Of a stretch of DNA of 64,000 nucleotides, positions 44,845-53,583 are shown piece by piece. Under the pieces are notes generated by a model. That model made no database searches and had not been told where the DNA came from. It saw only the letters and a list, made by a program, of their open reading frames with translations. The stretch comes from Paenibacillus antri. Lineage in GTDB: Bacteria > Bacillota > Bacilli > Paenibacillales > YIM-B00363. Location: assembly GCF_005765165.1 (NCBI RefSeq), contig NZ_VCIW01000016.1:114187-178186 (forward strand), read 5' to 3'. Position 1 is the first letter of the stretch. Each line of letters begins with the position of its first letter. Made by a program: the position numbers and the translations under genes.

Positions 44845-47769
44845 TCACATTTTGATAAAACCGATCGCGATCGCGCCCGAAGCGCCGCCGAGCTCGATCG
44901 TCCATATCTCCGACTCCGCCACCTTCATCGAAGCGCCTTCCGTAAAGACGGTGATCGGCGGGTCGATCGATAGGTAGGTTTCAAGCTCGTCCATTCGCTT
45001 CAGCGAGTTGCCCAAGACGATATTCGCCGCCTCGGCGAGCGTGTCCTCCATATACAGCCGCGTCTCCTCGGGCGTCAGCTCGCCGTACGCCAGCCGCCGC
45101 GTCAACGTATTCGCCGTCGACTCGTCCATCGTCAGGACGAACATGCCGTTGCAGACGCCTTGGACCGACATGAACGTCGAGAAGTTAAGCAGCGCCATCT
45201 TGCCTCCCGTCTCGGACCGTACGTCGCCGTTCGGACGGAAGTCGAGGTCCGCGTTTTCCCGGAAGAAGCTCGCCGCCGTTTCGGCGATCGGGAGGAGCAG
45301 GGAGGAGGGCGTAACTACCGGCATGCCCCCGAGGGCGTCGTACGGCAGCGTGACGGTGAAGGCGGTGCCGGCGCCCGGCGTCGACGCGACGGACACCGTT
45401 CCGCCGAGCCGCTCCGCCTCGTAACGGAGGGAGGAGAGGCCGACGCCCCGTCCGGACCACTCCGTCACCTCGTCCTTGGACGACAGCTCGCCGAGAAACG
45501 CCAGCTGCATCGCTTCCGCAGGGGAGAGCGCTTCGATCGCTTCCGCCGGGAGGACGCCTTGCTCGAGCGCCTTCCGCTTCAGCTTCTCTACGTCGACGCC
45601 GCGGCCGTCGTCTCGGATGCGCACCTGGATCGTGTCGTCCTGCAGCGACACCGAGCACCGAATCGTCCCTTCCTCCGGCTTCCCGGCAGCGACGCGTTCA
45701 TCGGGCCCTTCCAGCCCATGGTCGACGGCGTTGCGGAATACGTGCACGAGCGATCGGGCGAGCGGCAGGTACGCGTCGCCGTCGACGAGGAAATCGCCGC
45801 CTTCGACGTCGAACGGCTCGATCATCTTGTCGAATCGCTCCCCAAGGCCTACGACGTATTCCGGATAAGACGACAGCAGCTCGCGGAACGGCTTGTACCG
45901 GATCTTCCGGAGCTCCGGCAGCAGCAAGCTGCAATCCGCCGGGGACAGCGTCGCCATCATCTTGCGCTCGATTTCCAGTAGCTTTGCGCGGTCGACGAGG
46001 AGAACTTGATCTTGATCGAAGAACGAGTCGCCGAGCACGCTTCGCAGCACCTCGTGCTCCTCCTGCAGCCACTCGCTCATTCGCAGCTCGTTCAGCATCT
46101 CTAGCGCCTCCGCGGGCGTCGGCGGCTCCGGATGCTTGCTCCAAGCGGAGACGAGCGATTCGACGCCGTGCAGCCGCGCCGCGAGACGCGACATGCCGAT
46201 CTGCGCGAAGCTGCCCTTGAACGTATGGACGGCGCGAAACAGATCGAACAGCGCCGACTTCATCCCGGCGGGGGGACACGCCTCGTCGAACGGCGCCGCG
46301 GCCCATTCGGAGAAGGAACGCGCGAGCGACGAATAGCCGTTGTAATCCACGACGACCTTGACGACCGTCTGCAGCGTGTTGCGTTCTTGTTCCATCCGGT
46401 TTTGCAGCTGACGCTTCTCGGTGATGTCGGTTAACATGACCATGCAGCGTTCCGAGTGCTCGCCGTCATTGCCGCGATCCGCGATCATCGCGTATTCGAT
46501 CTGCACGTCGATCGAACCGATCCGCGTCTCTTCCGGGAGGAGCGGGAGCAGCACCTGCCGCCGCGCGGCGTCCCGTTCGTCGAACAGCTTGCGCAGCAGC
46601 CGCTCGATGAATAGCCGCTGCTCCTCGTCGCCCTGCGCGAGCATGTCCGGGAACGAGAGGCCGGCGATCGGTCCGCCGTACAGACGCGCGCATTCGCGGC
46701 TGTATTCCTCGTCGACGAGCAGCTCCGGTCCGAACGTCAGGAAGCCTTGTTTCGCGTTGTCGAGCAAGCTCCGGACGCTGCGCTCCCGAGCGGTGAGGAG
46801 GCGCTGGGCTTCTTGCAGTCGGCGCTTCGATTGGACGAGCTCGTCGTTCTGCGCTTCCAGCTCGTCGTTCTGCTCCTCCACGGTCGTCTTCTGCAGTTGG
46901 AGCTGCTCCGCGTAACGCTGCATATTTTCCATAATGAGATTGGTCGAATCCATCAACGACTCGATCTCGCGAAGCGGCCGTTTCAACTCGATCTTGGCGT
47001 CCATCGTCGATTCGAAGTCGCCTTCGGCGATCGCCTTGACCTTATGCTCCAGCTGCGTGATCGGCGCGATGAGCGGTACGGTAAGGAGCCTCGCGATCAG
47101 CTTCGTGAGCATGAGCGCGACGATGCACAGGACGAGCATCGCGAAGCCGAGCAAGAACGTAATAGCCACCGGAATTTTCGGATTGATGCCGACCATGATC
47201 GAACCGATCGGAGCGCCCGTCGCCTCGTCGACGAGCGGAAGGACCGTCTCGGTCTTGTAATACTCCACGAGCTCCCGGAACGGGCCTTCTCCCAATAACG
47301 CCATCGGGGGGATGTTGGAATAAGGAACGGCGTCCCCGAGTCGAAGCTCGACGTAAACGGCGTCCTCCGGCTTCGGCGCGCTCTCGAAGCGGCCGTCTTC
47401 CATCTCGATCTCCACCATAAGCGAGAACTGCTCGTATTTGGTCACTTCTTCGACGCGTTCCGTGATCCAAGCGTTCACCGCGGGGTCCCGGGGGTCGAGC
47501 TCCGACAGTCGTTCGACGCCGAAATATTGCAGCGTGATCGGAGAGGAGAGGTCCTTCTGAATCGACTTCGCGAAATACTCCGACAGCGAATAGCTGATCG
47601 GCCGCAAGACGCCTGTAACCAGCAGGAGGAGGACGCAAGCGAACAGAAATAAATTGATCAGCGAAGAATAGTTCATATTGCGGACGATCCGCTTGCGAAG
47701 CGTTCGGCGATTCTTGCGCTTCTTCGGGGGGGCTTGGGTCCTTGGGATCGCGCCGGGAGGAGCTTGCAT
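44845..47769 (-). CDS. Membrane CheA-like histidine kinase with C-terminal CheX-like domain
   Basis: 974 residues. Basic N-terminus, TM1 (about 38-58), extracellular sensor (60-198), TM2 (about 199-224), HAMP (225-280), coiled coil (280-330), PAS-like (330-450), Hpt with phospho-His515 in HTFKGS, then a CheA-type ATPase (about 660-810) with N-box Asn680 (HVFRNAVDHGLE), DDGRG and SGRGVGLSS. In place of the usual CheW-like domain it ends in a CheX-type domain (about 820-974; LAEAANIVLGNSL). It should autophosphorylate in trans and feed the adjacent regulator. The CheX module could dephosphorylate it or tune its own output. Confidence 0.86.
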   Translation of the reverse strand: MQAPPGAIPRTQAPPKKRKNRRTLRKRIVRNMNYSSLINLFLFACVLLLLVTGVLRPISYSLSEYFAKSIQKDLSSPITLQYFGVERLSELDPRDPAVNAWITERVEEVTKYEQFSLMVEIEMEDGRFESAPKPEDAVYVELRLGDAVPYSNIPPMALLGEGPFRELVEYYKTETVLPLVDEATGAPIGSIMVGINPKIPVAITFLLGFAMLVLCIVALMLTKLIARLLTVPLIAPITQLEHKVKAIAEGDFESTMDAKIELKRPLREIESLMDSTNLIMENMQRYAEQLQLQKTTVEEQNDELEAQNDELVQSKRRLQEAQRLLTARERSVRSLLDNAKQGFLTFGPELLVDEEYSRECARLYGGPIAGLSFPDMLAQGDEEQRLFIERLLRKLFDERDAARRQVLLPLLPEETRIGSIDVQIEYAMIADRGNDGEHSERCMVMLTDITEKRQLQNRMEQERNTLQTVVKVVVDYNGYSSLARSFSEWAAAPFDEACPPAGMKSALFDLFRAVHTFKGSFAQIGMSRLAARLHGVESLVSAWSKHPEPPTPAEALEMLNELRMSEWLQEEHEVLRSVLGDSFFDQDQVLLVDRAKLLEIERKMMATLSPADCSLLLPELRKIRYKPFRELLSSYPEYVVGLGERFDKMIEPFDVEGGDFLVDGDAYLPLARSLVHVFRNAVDHGLEGPDERVAAGKPEEGTIRCSVSLQDDTIQVRIRDDGRGVDVEKLKRKALEQGVLPAEAIEALSPAEAMQLAFLGELSSKDEVTEWSGRGVGLSSLRYEAERLGGTVSVASTPGAGTAFTVTLPYDALGGMPVVTPSSLLLPIAETAASFFRENADLDFRPNGDVRSETGGKMALLNFSTFMSVQGVCNGMFVLTMDESTANTLTRRLAYGELTPEETRLYMEDTLAEAANIVLGNSLKRMDELETYLSIDPPITVFTEGASMKVAESEIWTIELGGASGAIAIGFIKM

Positions 47770-47808
47770 ACATTCACCTGGTTTCTCTTAATTAGTCAGA
47801 ATGGGTCT

Positions 47809-47817
47809 ATTATACCA
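47809..47817 (-). promoter_or_regulatory. Extended -10 promoter of the kinase operon
   Basis: On the minus strand TGGTATAAT, a perfect extended -10 (TGnTATAAT), 40 bases before the kinase start. No good -35 is seen at 17 bases, as expected for extended -10 promoters. Confidence 0.6.
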
Positions 47818-47880
47818 GAGGGAAGGTTAGCGCGGTAAACCTTCTCGAGTCTAGTTCGCGGCCGGTCGGACGAATAGGCA

Positions 47881-47909
47881 TTGATTCCCAGTTTGCGGTC
47901 GGATATAAT
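47881..47909 (+). promoter_or_regulatory. Sigma-A promoter of the YjfB-like gene
   Basis: TTGATT (47881-47886), 17-base spacer, TATAAT (47904-47909), divergent from the kinase operon promoter. Confidence 0.75.
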
Positions 47910-47941
47910 AGAGGCGATGAAACCAAGGAGGATGAATCCGT

Positions 47942-48118
47942 ATGGAAATCTCGCTCGATACCGCGATCTTGAAGCGAGACGTGTCGTACGCGATGTACGG
48001 CAAGGTGAAGGATTTGGCCAAGCAGCAGGCGTCGCAATTGTTGGCCGACTTCGCCGGAGCGCAGCCTCAGGCGGCGCCGCATCCGAATCTCGGGAAGGTG
48101 CTGGACGTAACAATTTGA
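47942..48118 (+). CDS. YjfB-like putative motility protein (58 aa)
   Basis: 58 residues with the family end pattern APHPNLGKVLDVTI and an Ala/Gln-rich amphipathic helix, matching the YjfB family (Pfam 14070), called a putative motility protein in Bacilli where it lies in flagellar/chemotaxis regulons. ATG at 47942 follows AAGGAGG. It sits divergently beside the CheA-like operon, which supports a motility or surface-behaviour context. Its own promoter and terminator make it monocistronic. Confidence 0.75.
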   Translation: MEISLDTAILKRDVSYAMYGKVKDLAKQQASQLLADFAGAQPQAAPHPNLGKVLDVTI

Positions 48119-48124
48119 CGGGTG

Positions 48125-48160
48125 ATCCCTTGGGCGTCTTCGCCCAGGGGATTTTTATTT
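48125..48160 (+). terminator. Intrinsic terminator after the YjfB-like gene
   Basis: Twelve-base arms ATCCCTTGGGCG / CGCCCAGGGGAT (one T-G pair), loop TCTT, then TTTTATTT. Confidence 0.9.
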
Positions 48161-48194
48161 CAATGACAGGCTTAAAACGAAGGAGGATACGAGA

Positions 48195-49151
48195 ATGACC
48201 AGAACGATCGCGATCATTCCGAAATTGAAGGCGCCCGAGTTGAACCGGATTCGCGAAGCGGCTCCGGGCTGGACCGTGCTGGCGGGAGGGGAGGCGACGG
48301 ACGACGCGGTCCGGAACGCCGAGATCGTCGTCGGTTGGCGGGACGGGCTCGAGTCGGTCGTGTTGTCCGAGTCGTCCCGCGTAAGATGGCTGCAAAGCTG
48401 GAGCGCCGGCATGGATCATCTGGAAATCGATCGCTACCTGGAGCGAGGGATCGAGCTGACGAGCGCGAACGGCGTGCACGCGTATCCGATCTCCGAAACC
48501 GTGTTCGCGATGCTGCTCGCCTTCACGCGCAAGATCGACGCATACATTCGCAACCAACAGCATCGAAAATGGGACCACGCCGGCCTCAAATCCGAGATGC
48601 ACGGCAAGACGATCGGCATCGTCGGCGTCGGCGCGATCGGGGAAGAGACGGCGCGCATCGCGAAGGCGGCGTTCGGCATGCGCGTGCTCGGCGTGCGCCG
48701 GTCGGGGGCGCCGTCGCCCGCCGTCGACGAGATGTTCGCGGTCGAACGGTTGCTCGACATGCTGCCGGCCTGCGATTACGTCGTCGCCGTCGTACCGTCG
48801 ACGTCCGAGTCGAAGCATCTGTTCGACGCCCGCGCGTTCGCGGCGATGAAGGAGACGGCGTACTTCGTGAACGTCGGACGCGGCAGCGTCGTCGACACCG
48901 AAGCGCTGATCGACGCTTTGAACGCCGGGCGAATCGCCGGAGCGGGGCTCGACGTCTTCGAGGAAGAGCCGCTGCCGGCGGATCATCCGCTCTGGGCGAT
49001 GAATAACGTCATCGTGACGCCGCATACGGCCGGGTCGACCGAGCGGTACGCGGAGAGAGCGGTCGATATTTTCCTGAGCAACCTGGAGATGGTGCTGAAC
49101 GGCCGTCCGCCGGCGATCAATCGGCTCGGCGCGCAAGGCAAGCGCTACTGA
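48195..49151 (+). CDS. D-2-hydroxyacid dehydrogenase family protein
   Basis: 318 residues. Rossmann motif GIVGVGAIGEETA (about 143), catalytic Arg near NVGRGSVVD (about 232), Glu in FEEEPL and His in TPHTAGSTER (about 278). It reduces a 2-oxoacid to the D-hydroxyacid with NAD(P)H; the exact substrate is unknown. GAAGGAGG precedes the ATG. The TIGR02206 gene follows after 28 bases. Confidence 0.87.
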   Translation: MTRTIAIIPKLKAPELNRIREAAPGWTVLAGGEATDDAVRNAEIVVGWRDGLESVVLSESSRVRWLQSWSAGMDHLEIDRYLERGIELTSANGVHAYPISETVFAMLLAFTRKIDAYIRNQQHRKWDHAGLKSEMHGKTIGIVGVGAIGEETARIAKAAFGMRVLGVRRSGAPSPAVDEMFAVERLLDMLPACDYVVAVVPSTSESKHLFDARAFAAMKETAYFVNVGRGSVVDTEALIDALNAGRIAGAGLDVFEEEPLPADHPLWAMNNVIVTPHTAGSTERYAERAVDIFLSNLEMVLNGRPPAINRLGAQGKRY

Positions 49152-49179
49152 TTCCGAACGAAGAAGGGAGGGTCGGGAC

Positions 49180-49902
49180 ATGAGGGAACCGTTCGTCTTA
49201 TTTTCCGCGGCGCACGGAGCGGGTCTGCTCGCGGCGGCGCTGGCGGTAGCGGCGATCGTCGGCTTCCGCGCCGCGCTGCGCCGTCCGACGGCCAACCGTA
49301 TCGCGCGGTACGGGCTTGCCGGCTTGCTCGCCGCCTCGGAGGCAGCGCTATACTCCTGGTATACGATAACGGACGCTTGGGGGCTCTACGCGCTGCCGTT
49401 CCAGCTGTGCACAATGACGTTGTGGTTTTCCGTGTTCGCTTTGTTGACACGAAAGCGGACGTTAGTAGAGATTTCGTTCTTCCTCGGCATCTTAGGCGCG
49501 CTGCAAGCGCTGGCGACGCCGTACTTGACCGTAGGCTTTCCCGACTTCCGTTACTTTCACTTCTTCCTCGCGCATATCGGCATCGTCAGCGCCGGCGTAT
49601 TTCTTACCGCGGTGGACGGGATCCGACCGACCTGGCATTCCGCGCTCCGATCGCTGCTCTGGTTGAACGCGCTCGCCGTCCCCGCGGGCATCGCGAACGC
49701 GATCACGGGCGAAAATTTCATGTTCCTTGCGCGAAAGCCGTCGACGGGCTCGCTGCTCGACGCATTGGCGCCGTGGCCTTGGTACATTCTCGAGCTCGAG
49801 GCGGTGGCGCTGCTGATGATCTTCGCGCTGCTCGGCATCGTAAAGGCGGCCGACGCCATCGCGTCGCGACGAGGAAAGCGCAACCAACCGGATTTATCCT
49901 AA
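49180..49902 (+). CDS. TIGR02206 family membrane protein (YwaF-like)
   Basis: 240 residues with six to seven membrane helices. The diagnostic C-terminal region NAITGENFMFLARKP...LAPWPWYILELE matches the TIGR02206/YwaF family of small integral membrane proteins, function unknown. GAAGGGAGGGTCGGG precedes the ATG. It is the last gene before an AT-rich regulatory gap. Confidence 0.85.
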   Translation: MREPFVLFSAAHGAGLLAAALAVAAIVGFRAALRRPTANRIARYGLAGLLAASEAALYSWYTITDAWGLYALPFQLCTMTLWFSVFALLTRKRTLVEISFFLGILGALQALATPYLTVGFPDFRYFHFFLAHIGIVSAGVFLTAVDGIRPTWHSALRSLLWLNALAVPAGIANAITGENFMFLARKPSTGSLLDALAPWPWYILELEAVALLMIFALLGIVKAADAIASRRGKRNQPDLS

Positions 49903-49945
49903 TTGACGTAAGGTGTGTGTAATATATTATTGAAAATTCCTCTAA

Positions 49946-49999
49946 TAATGTCATTTACAATAACATTTACTGTTATTAATATGAAAGTAGATGACATTA
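49946..49999. promoter_or_regulatory. Nested palindromes upstream of the ATP-grasp operon
   Basis: An outer inverted repeat TAATGTCAT (49946-49954) / ATGACATTA (49991-49999) encloses an inner one AATAACA (49959-49965) / TGTTATT (49971-49977). The 119-base gap between genes is AT-rich against a GC-rich background and ends in GAGGAGG. Reads as promoter plus operator for a dimeric or multimeric repressor. Confidence 0.5.
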
Positions 50000-50021
50000 T
50001 ACAGTAGAGGAGGCCGTTCGC

Positions 50022-51485
50022 ATGAACCTATCGCAATCGCAGTCCGGGTTGCCGTTCGCGGCGGCGACAGCTGCATATTACGACGAGATGCACGACGCCG
50101 GGGGGCGGGTCAGGCCGCATTACGAGGAGGTCTGCCGAACGTTCGAGCGCATGACGCCGGAAATCGTGGCGCGCCGGCAAGCCGCGATGAACGATCGCAT
50201 GCTCGAAGAAGGGATCACCTATACGCTCTACGACCCCGGTCAAGCGGATCCGCTCGAGCGGACGATCCCGTTCGATCTGATCCCCCGCATTATCCCGAAC
50301 GCGGAGTGGCGGGAGCTCGAGCGCGGACTCGTGCAGCGCACGAAGGCGCTGAACTGCTTCCTGGCCGACGTGTATCACGAGCAGCATATCTTGCACGACG
50401 GAATCATTCCCCGCAAGCTCATCGTCGCGAACCGGTATTTTCGTCCGGAGATGATGCGCCTGCAGGTGCCGAACGGCATCTATACGACCTGCGCCGGCAT
50501 CGACCTGATCCGCGACGAGCAAGGTAATTATTTCGTGCTCGAAGACAACCTGCGTTCGCCTTCAGGCTACTCCTACCTCTTCACCTCGCGTTCGATCATG
50601 AAGCGGCTGTTCCGCGAGCTGTACTTCTCGCATCCGATCGAAGAGGTCGACCACAGCTTGAATCATTTCCTCGCCGCGCTGAAGCGTATGTCCCCCTCGG
50701 ATCGTGCGAACCCGACGATCGCGCTGCTTACGCCGGGCAGCTATAACTCCGCTTATTTCGAACATACGTATTTAGCCCAGCAGATGGGCATCGAGCTCGT
50801 CGAAGGCCGAGATTTGGTATGCATGGACCATAAGATCTACATGCGAACCCGGTCGGGGCTGCGCCGCATCGACGTCATCTATCGGCGGATCGACGACGAC
50901 TTCCTCGATCCGCTCGCCTTCCGACCCGACTCGCTGCTCGGCGTAGCCGGCGTCATGAACGCGTACCGCGCGGGCAACGTCGCGATCGCGAACGCGCCGG
51001 GCACCGGCGTGGCGGACGACAAGGCGATCTACACGTTCGTTCCCGACATGATCAAATATTATTTGAACGAGGAGCCGATTCTGTCGAACGTACCTACGTA
51101 TCTGCTCTCGAGACCCGACGAGCGGGAGTTCGTGCTCTCGCGGCTCGGCGAGATGGTCGTGAAGGAGACGTCGCTCTCCGGCGGCTACGGCATGCTGATC
51201 GGTCCGACCGCCACGGACGAGGAGATCGCGTCGTTCGCGGTCAAGATTCGAGAGAATCCGTCGAATTACATCGCGCAGCCTACGATCAAGCTGTCCACGG
51301 CGCCGATTTATCGGGACGGCGGCTTCGTCCCGCGCCATATCGATCTTCGGGCGTTCGTGCTGTCGGGCCGAGAGACGCACGTCATCCCCGGCGGGTTGAC
51401 GCGGGTCGCCATGAAGGAAGGTTCGCTCGTCGTCAACTCCTCGCAAGGGGGCGGCGTGAAAGACACATGGGTGCTGGGGACGTAA
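50022..51485 (+). CDS. Circularly permuted ATP-grasp family protein (DUF404/DUF407)
   Basis: 487 residues. Family features include YTLYDPGQADPLERTIPFDLIPR split over two blocks near the N-terminus and ETSLSGGYGML, the nucleotide-binding loop, near residue 390. The family is predicted by comparative genomics to ligate amino acids or peptides, always with alpha-E and transglutaminase-like partners, both present downstream. GAGGAGG precedes the ATG. Product unknown. Confidence 0.9.
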   Translation: MNLSQSQSGLPFAAATAAYYDEMHDAGGRVRPHYEEVCRTFERMTPEIVARRQAAMNDRMLEEGITYTLYDPGQADPLERTIPFDLIPRIIPNAEWRELERGLVQRTKALNCFLADVYHEQHILHDGIIPRKLIVANRYFRPEMMRLQVPNGIYTTCAGIDLIRDEQGNYFVLEDNLRSPSGYSYLFTSRSIMKRLFRELYFSHPIEEVDHSLNHFLAALKRMSPSDRANPTIALLTPGSYNSAYFEHTYLAQQMGIELVEGRDLVCMDHKIYMRTRSGLRRIDVIYRRIDDDFLDPLAFRPDSLLGVAGVMNAYRAGNVAIANAPGTGVADDKAIYTFVPDMIKYYLNEEPILSNVPTYLLSRPDEREFVLSRLGEMVVKETSLSGGYGMLIGPTATDEEIASFAVKIRENPSNYIAQPTIKLSTAPIYRDGGFVPRHIDLRAFVLSGRETHVIPGGLTRVAMKEGSLVVNSSQGGGVKDTWVLGT

Positions 51486-51519
51486 CGTTTTCCAATATAT
51501 CGGAATGGGGGCGGCGGCG

Positions 51520-52467
51520 ATGATGAATCGCATTGCGGAATCGTTGTTCTGGATCGGGCGGTACACCGAGCGGGCGGAAAACCACGCTCGCTTGATCGAC
51601 GCGTTCTATCACATCCGGGAGGAGACGTCTTCGGGCGAGCGGCTGTGGATCCGCATCGTACAGGCGCTGGGCGACCCGGCGGTGTTCGAAACGGTGTATC
51701 GCACGTACGGCGAACGCGAAGTGTTGCACTACATGATTCTGGATCCGAATCATATGAATTCGATCCAATCCTGCGTCCATCAGGCGCGTTCGAATCTCAA
51801 AGCGATCCGCGACCGGCTGCCGGAGGAGCTGTGGGATATCCTGAACGGCTTCGCGCTCTGGCTCAAGAGCAACGAGACGGACGAACTGCTGCTCGATTCG
51901 CCGTTCTTGTTCCTGAAGCGCGTGAAGGAATGGCTCGGCGCGTTCTACGGCGCGGCGCATCATACGATGATGCGGGACCGTCACTGGCATATGATGGAGA
52001 GCGGACGGTTTCTCGAGCGGGCGGAAAATACGGCAAGGCTGTTCGATTCGGTCTATCACTCGATTCTGGAGGACCCGAAGAAGACGCAGTTTTACTTGTT
52101 TTCCGCGGTGCGGGCGATCGGCGGCGCGGACGTGTTCCGGCGCCTCCATATGGATCTCTTTTCAGTGGAAAACGTCGTCTCTCTGCTCATCCTCAACGAG
52201 AAGTTTCCCCGTTCGGTGCAATTCGGCCTCGGTGAACTGGAAGGGCAGCTTCGCTCGCTCCGCAATCTCGAAAGCTCCGACGCGGCGTACGATAAAGCGA
52301 TCCGGCTCGTCGTCAAGGCGAGAGCGGAGCTTTCGTGGCTGGAAGGAACCGATGGCGGAGAAGCCTCCCTTCACGACAACCTGGTGCATTGCATGACGGT
52401 CATCCACGGGCTCGGAGGCTTGATCGGGAATGCGTTCTTTCGCGAGGAGCAGGGGGCGGGCGCATGA
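51520..52467 (+). CDS. Alpha-E domain protein (DUF403)
   Basis: 315 residues, almost all alpha-helical. The signature N-terminus RIAESLFWIGRYTERAENH and a second internal GRFLERAENTARLF repeat define the family. Conserved Arg and Glu suggest an active site, but the reaction is unproven. I place the start at 51520 because GGGGGCGG lies upstream; the ATG at 51505 overlaps that site. Its stop overlaps the transglutaminase start. Confidence 0.88.
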   Translation: MMNRIAESLFWIGRYTERAENHARLIDAFYHIREETSSGERLWIRIVQALGDPAVFETVYRTYGEREVLHYMILDPNHMNSIQSCVHQARSNLKAIRDRLPEELWDILNGFALWLKSNETDELLLDSPFLFLKRVKEWLGAFYGAAHHTMMRDRHWHMMESGRFLERAENTARLFDSVYHSILEDPKKTQFYLFSAVRAIGGADVFRRLHMDLFSVENVVSLLILNEKFPRSVQFGLGELEGQLRSLRNLESSDAAYDKAIRLVVKARAELSWLEGTDGGEASLHDNLVHCMTVIHGLGGLIGNAFFREEQGAGA

Positions 52468-53327
52468 AGTTCAAAATTTGTCACGTCACCACGTACCGAT
52501 ACGACGAGCCGGTCACGGACAGTGTCAATGAAATCCGACTCGCTCCGCGTACGAACTATCGGCAATCCTGTTACCACCACTCCGTCGCGATCGAGCCGAA
52601 CGCGCCGCTCCTTACCTACGAGGACGGCTTCGGCAACCGGATCCATGCGTTCACCGTCAATAACTCGCATCGGGAGCTCGTCATTCGGTCCGAATCGACG
52701 GTCGTCACGCACGATAACGACGGGGTGCGCAAGCGAGTGTTGACGCCCGAAGAGGATTGGGCGACGCTCGCGGACGACGCCGTGCAGAACAAGTACGCCG
52801 AATATTTGATCCCGACGCCTTACACGGAGGCGAACGACGACGTGGCCGCGTTCGCGGCGTCGTGCGGGCGGCCTGGCGCGGGCGTCTACGAGCAGACGAT
52901 GGAGCTCGTCTCCAGGATTTACGAGGAGTTCGAGTATCGGCCGAACGCGACCCGCATCGGCACAACGCCCGCGGAGCTGCTCGAGGGGCGAGCCGGCGTC
53001 TGTCAAGACTTCGCGCATTTGATGATCGCCGCATGCCGATTATCGGGCATTCCGGCGCGATACGCGAGCGGGTACCACTTCATCGGCGATCTGCAGACGC
53101 GCGCCGCCGATTTCGAGCAGGCGTCCCATGCATGGGTGGAGGCGTATATTCCGGGCACCGGCTGGCTCGGGTTCGACCCGACGAACAATAACCGCGTCGA
53201 CGGCCGATATATCAAGCTCGGTCACGGCCGCGATTATCTCGATATCGTGCCGGTGAAGGGGATTTACCGCGGAACGCCGAACCAGCGGCTGTTCGTCGAC
53301 GTCGACGTGCAGCTGATCGACAAATAA
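52464..53327 (+). CDS. Transglutaminase-like cysteine protease-fold protein
   Basis: 287 residues. N-terminal beta domain (1-120), then the catalytic core with Cys in GVCQDFAH (about 177), His in SHAWVEAYIP (about 224) and Asp in GFDPTNN (about 239). Start ATG at 52464 overlaps the alpha-E stop in ATGA. The operon of three is a recognised conserved unit thought to make or modify a peptide; here it is complete and has no extra gene. Confidence 0.9.
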   Translation: MKFKICHVTTYRYDEPVTDSVNEIRLAPRTNYRQSCYHHSVAIEPNAPLLTYEDGFGNRIHAFTVNNSHRELVIRSESTVVTHDNDGVRKRVLTPEEDWATLADDAVQNKYAEYLIPTPYTEANDDVAAFAASCGRPGAGVYEQTMELVSRIYEEFEYRPNATRIGTTPAELLEGRAGVCQDFAHLMIAACRLSGIPARYASGYHFIGDLQTRAADFEQASHAWVEAYIPGTGWLGFDPTNNNRVDGRYIKLGHGRDYLDIVPVKGIYRGTPNQRLFVDVDVQLIDK

Positions 53328-53359
53328 AATGGGAAATGTAAGCAAACTAAATTATTATA

Positions 53360-53388
53360 GTGCCAAAGTATGACCTGTATGGTAGAAT
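53360..53388 (+). promoter_or_regulatory. Possible promoter for the riboswitch-cheX transcript
   Basis: TAGAAT at 53383-53388 is a good -10. The -35 at 17 bases is GTGCCA, a weak match. The position, about 25 bases before the aptamer, is right for an RNA that starts near 53395. Confidence 0.4.
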
Positions 53389-53412
53389 AAGCCCATATTA
53401 CTAGTCTTCTAA

Positions 53413-53492
53413 ATCGAAAAGGCAAACCTTCCGAAAGGTAGGGGCGCAAAGCCACAGGCCTAAGGCTGAGCTAAGGCAGCTGGGTTGCCGAA
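53413..53492 (+). ncRNA. Cyclic di-GMP-I (GEMM) riboswitch aptamer
   Basis: All hallmarks are visible in order: GGCAAACC, a short hairpin capped by GAAA (CTTCCGAAAGGTAGG), GCGCAAAGCCACAGGCCTAA, a variable stem, then GGCAGCTGGGTTGCCGA, which matches the conserved GGTAGC..GGTTACC arm. c-di-GMP-I riboswitches bind one c-di-GMP molecule between the two stems. It is followed by a terminator and by a CheX gene, so it should control that gene's transcription. Confidence 0.93.
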
Positions 53493-53523
53493 ATTGCGGA
53501 GACGTTTCGTTCGTTCTCGAATG

Positions 53524-53550
53524 AACGCCCGGCGATTCGGGCGTTTTTTT
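53524..53550 (+). terminator. Riboswitch expression-platform terminator with competing antiterminator
   Basis: AACGCCCG (53524-53531) / CGGGCGTT (53538-53545) then TTTTT. An alternative 9-bp hairpin CGTTCGTTC (53508-53516) / GAATGAACG (53519-53527) uses the first four bases of the terminator arm, so the two cannot form together. This is the switch between on and off states. Confidence 0.85.
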
Positions 53551-53583
53551 GTTGCGAAAATGGACAAAGAGGGGGAGATCTTC

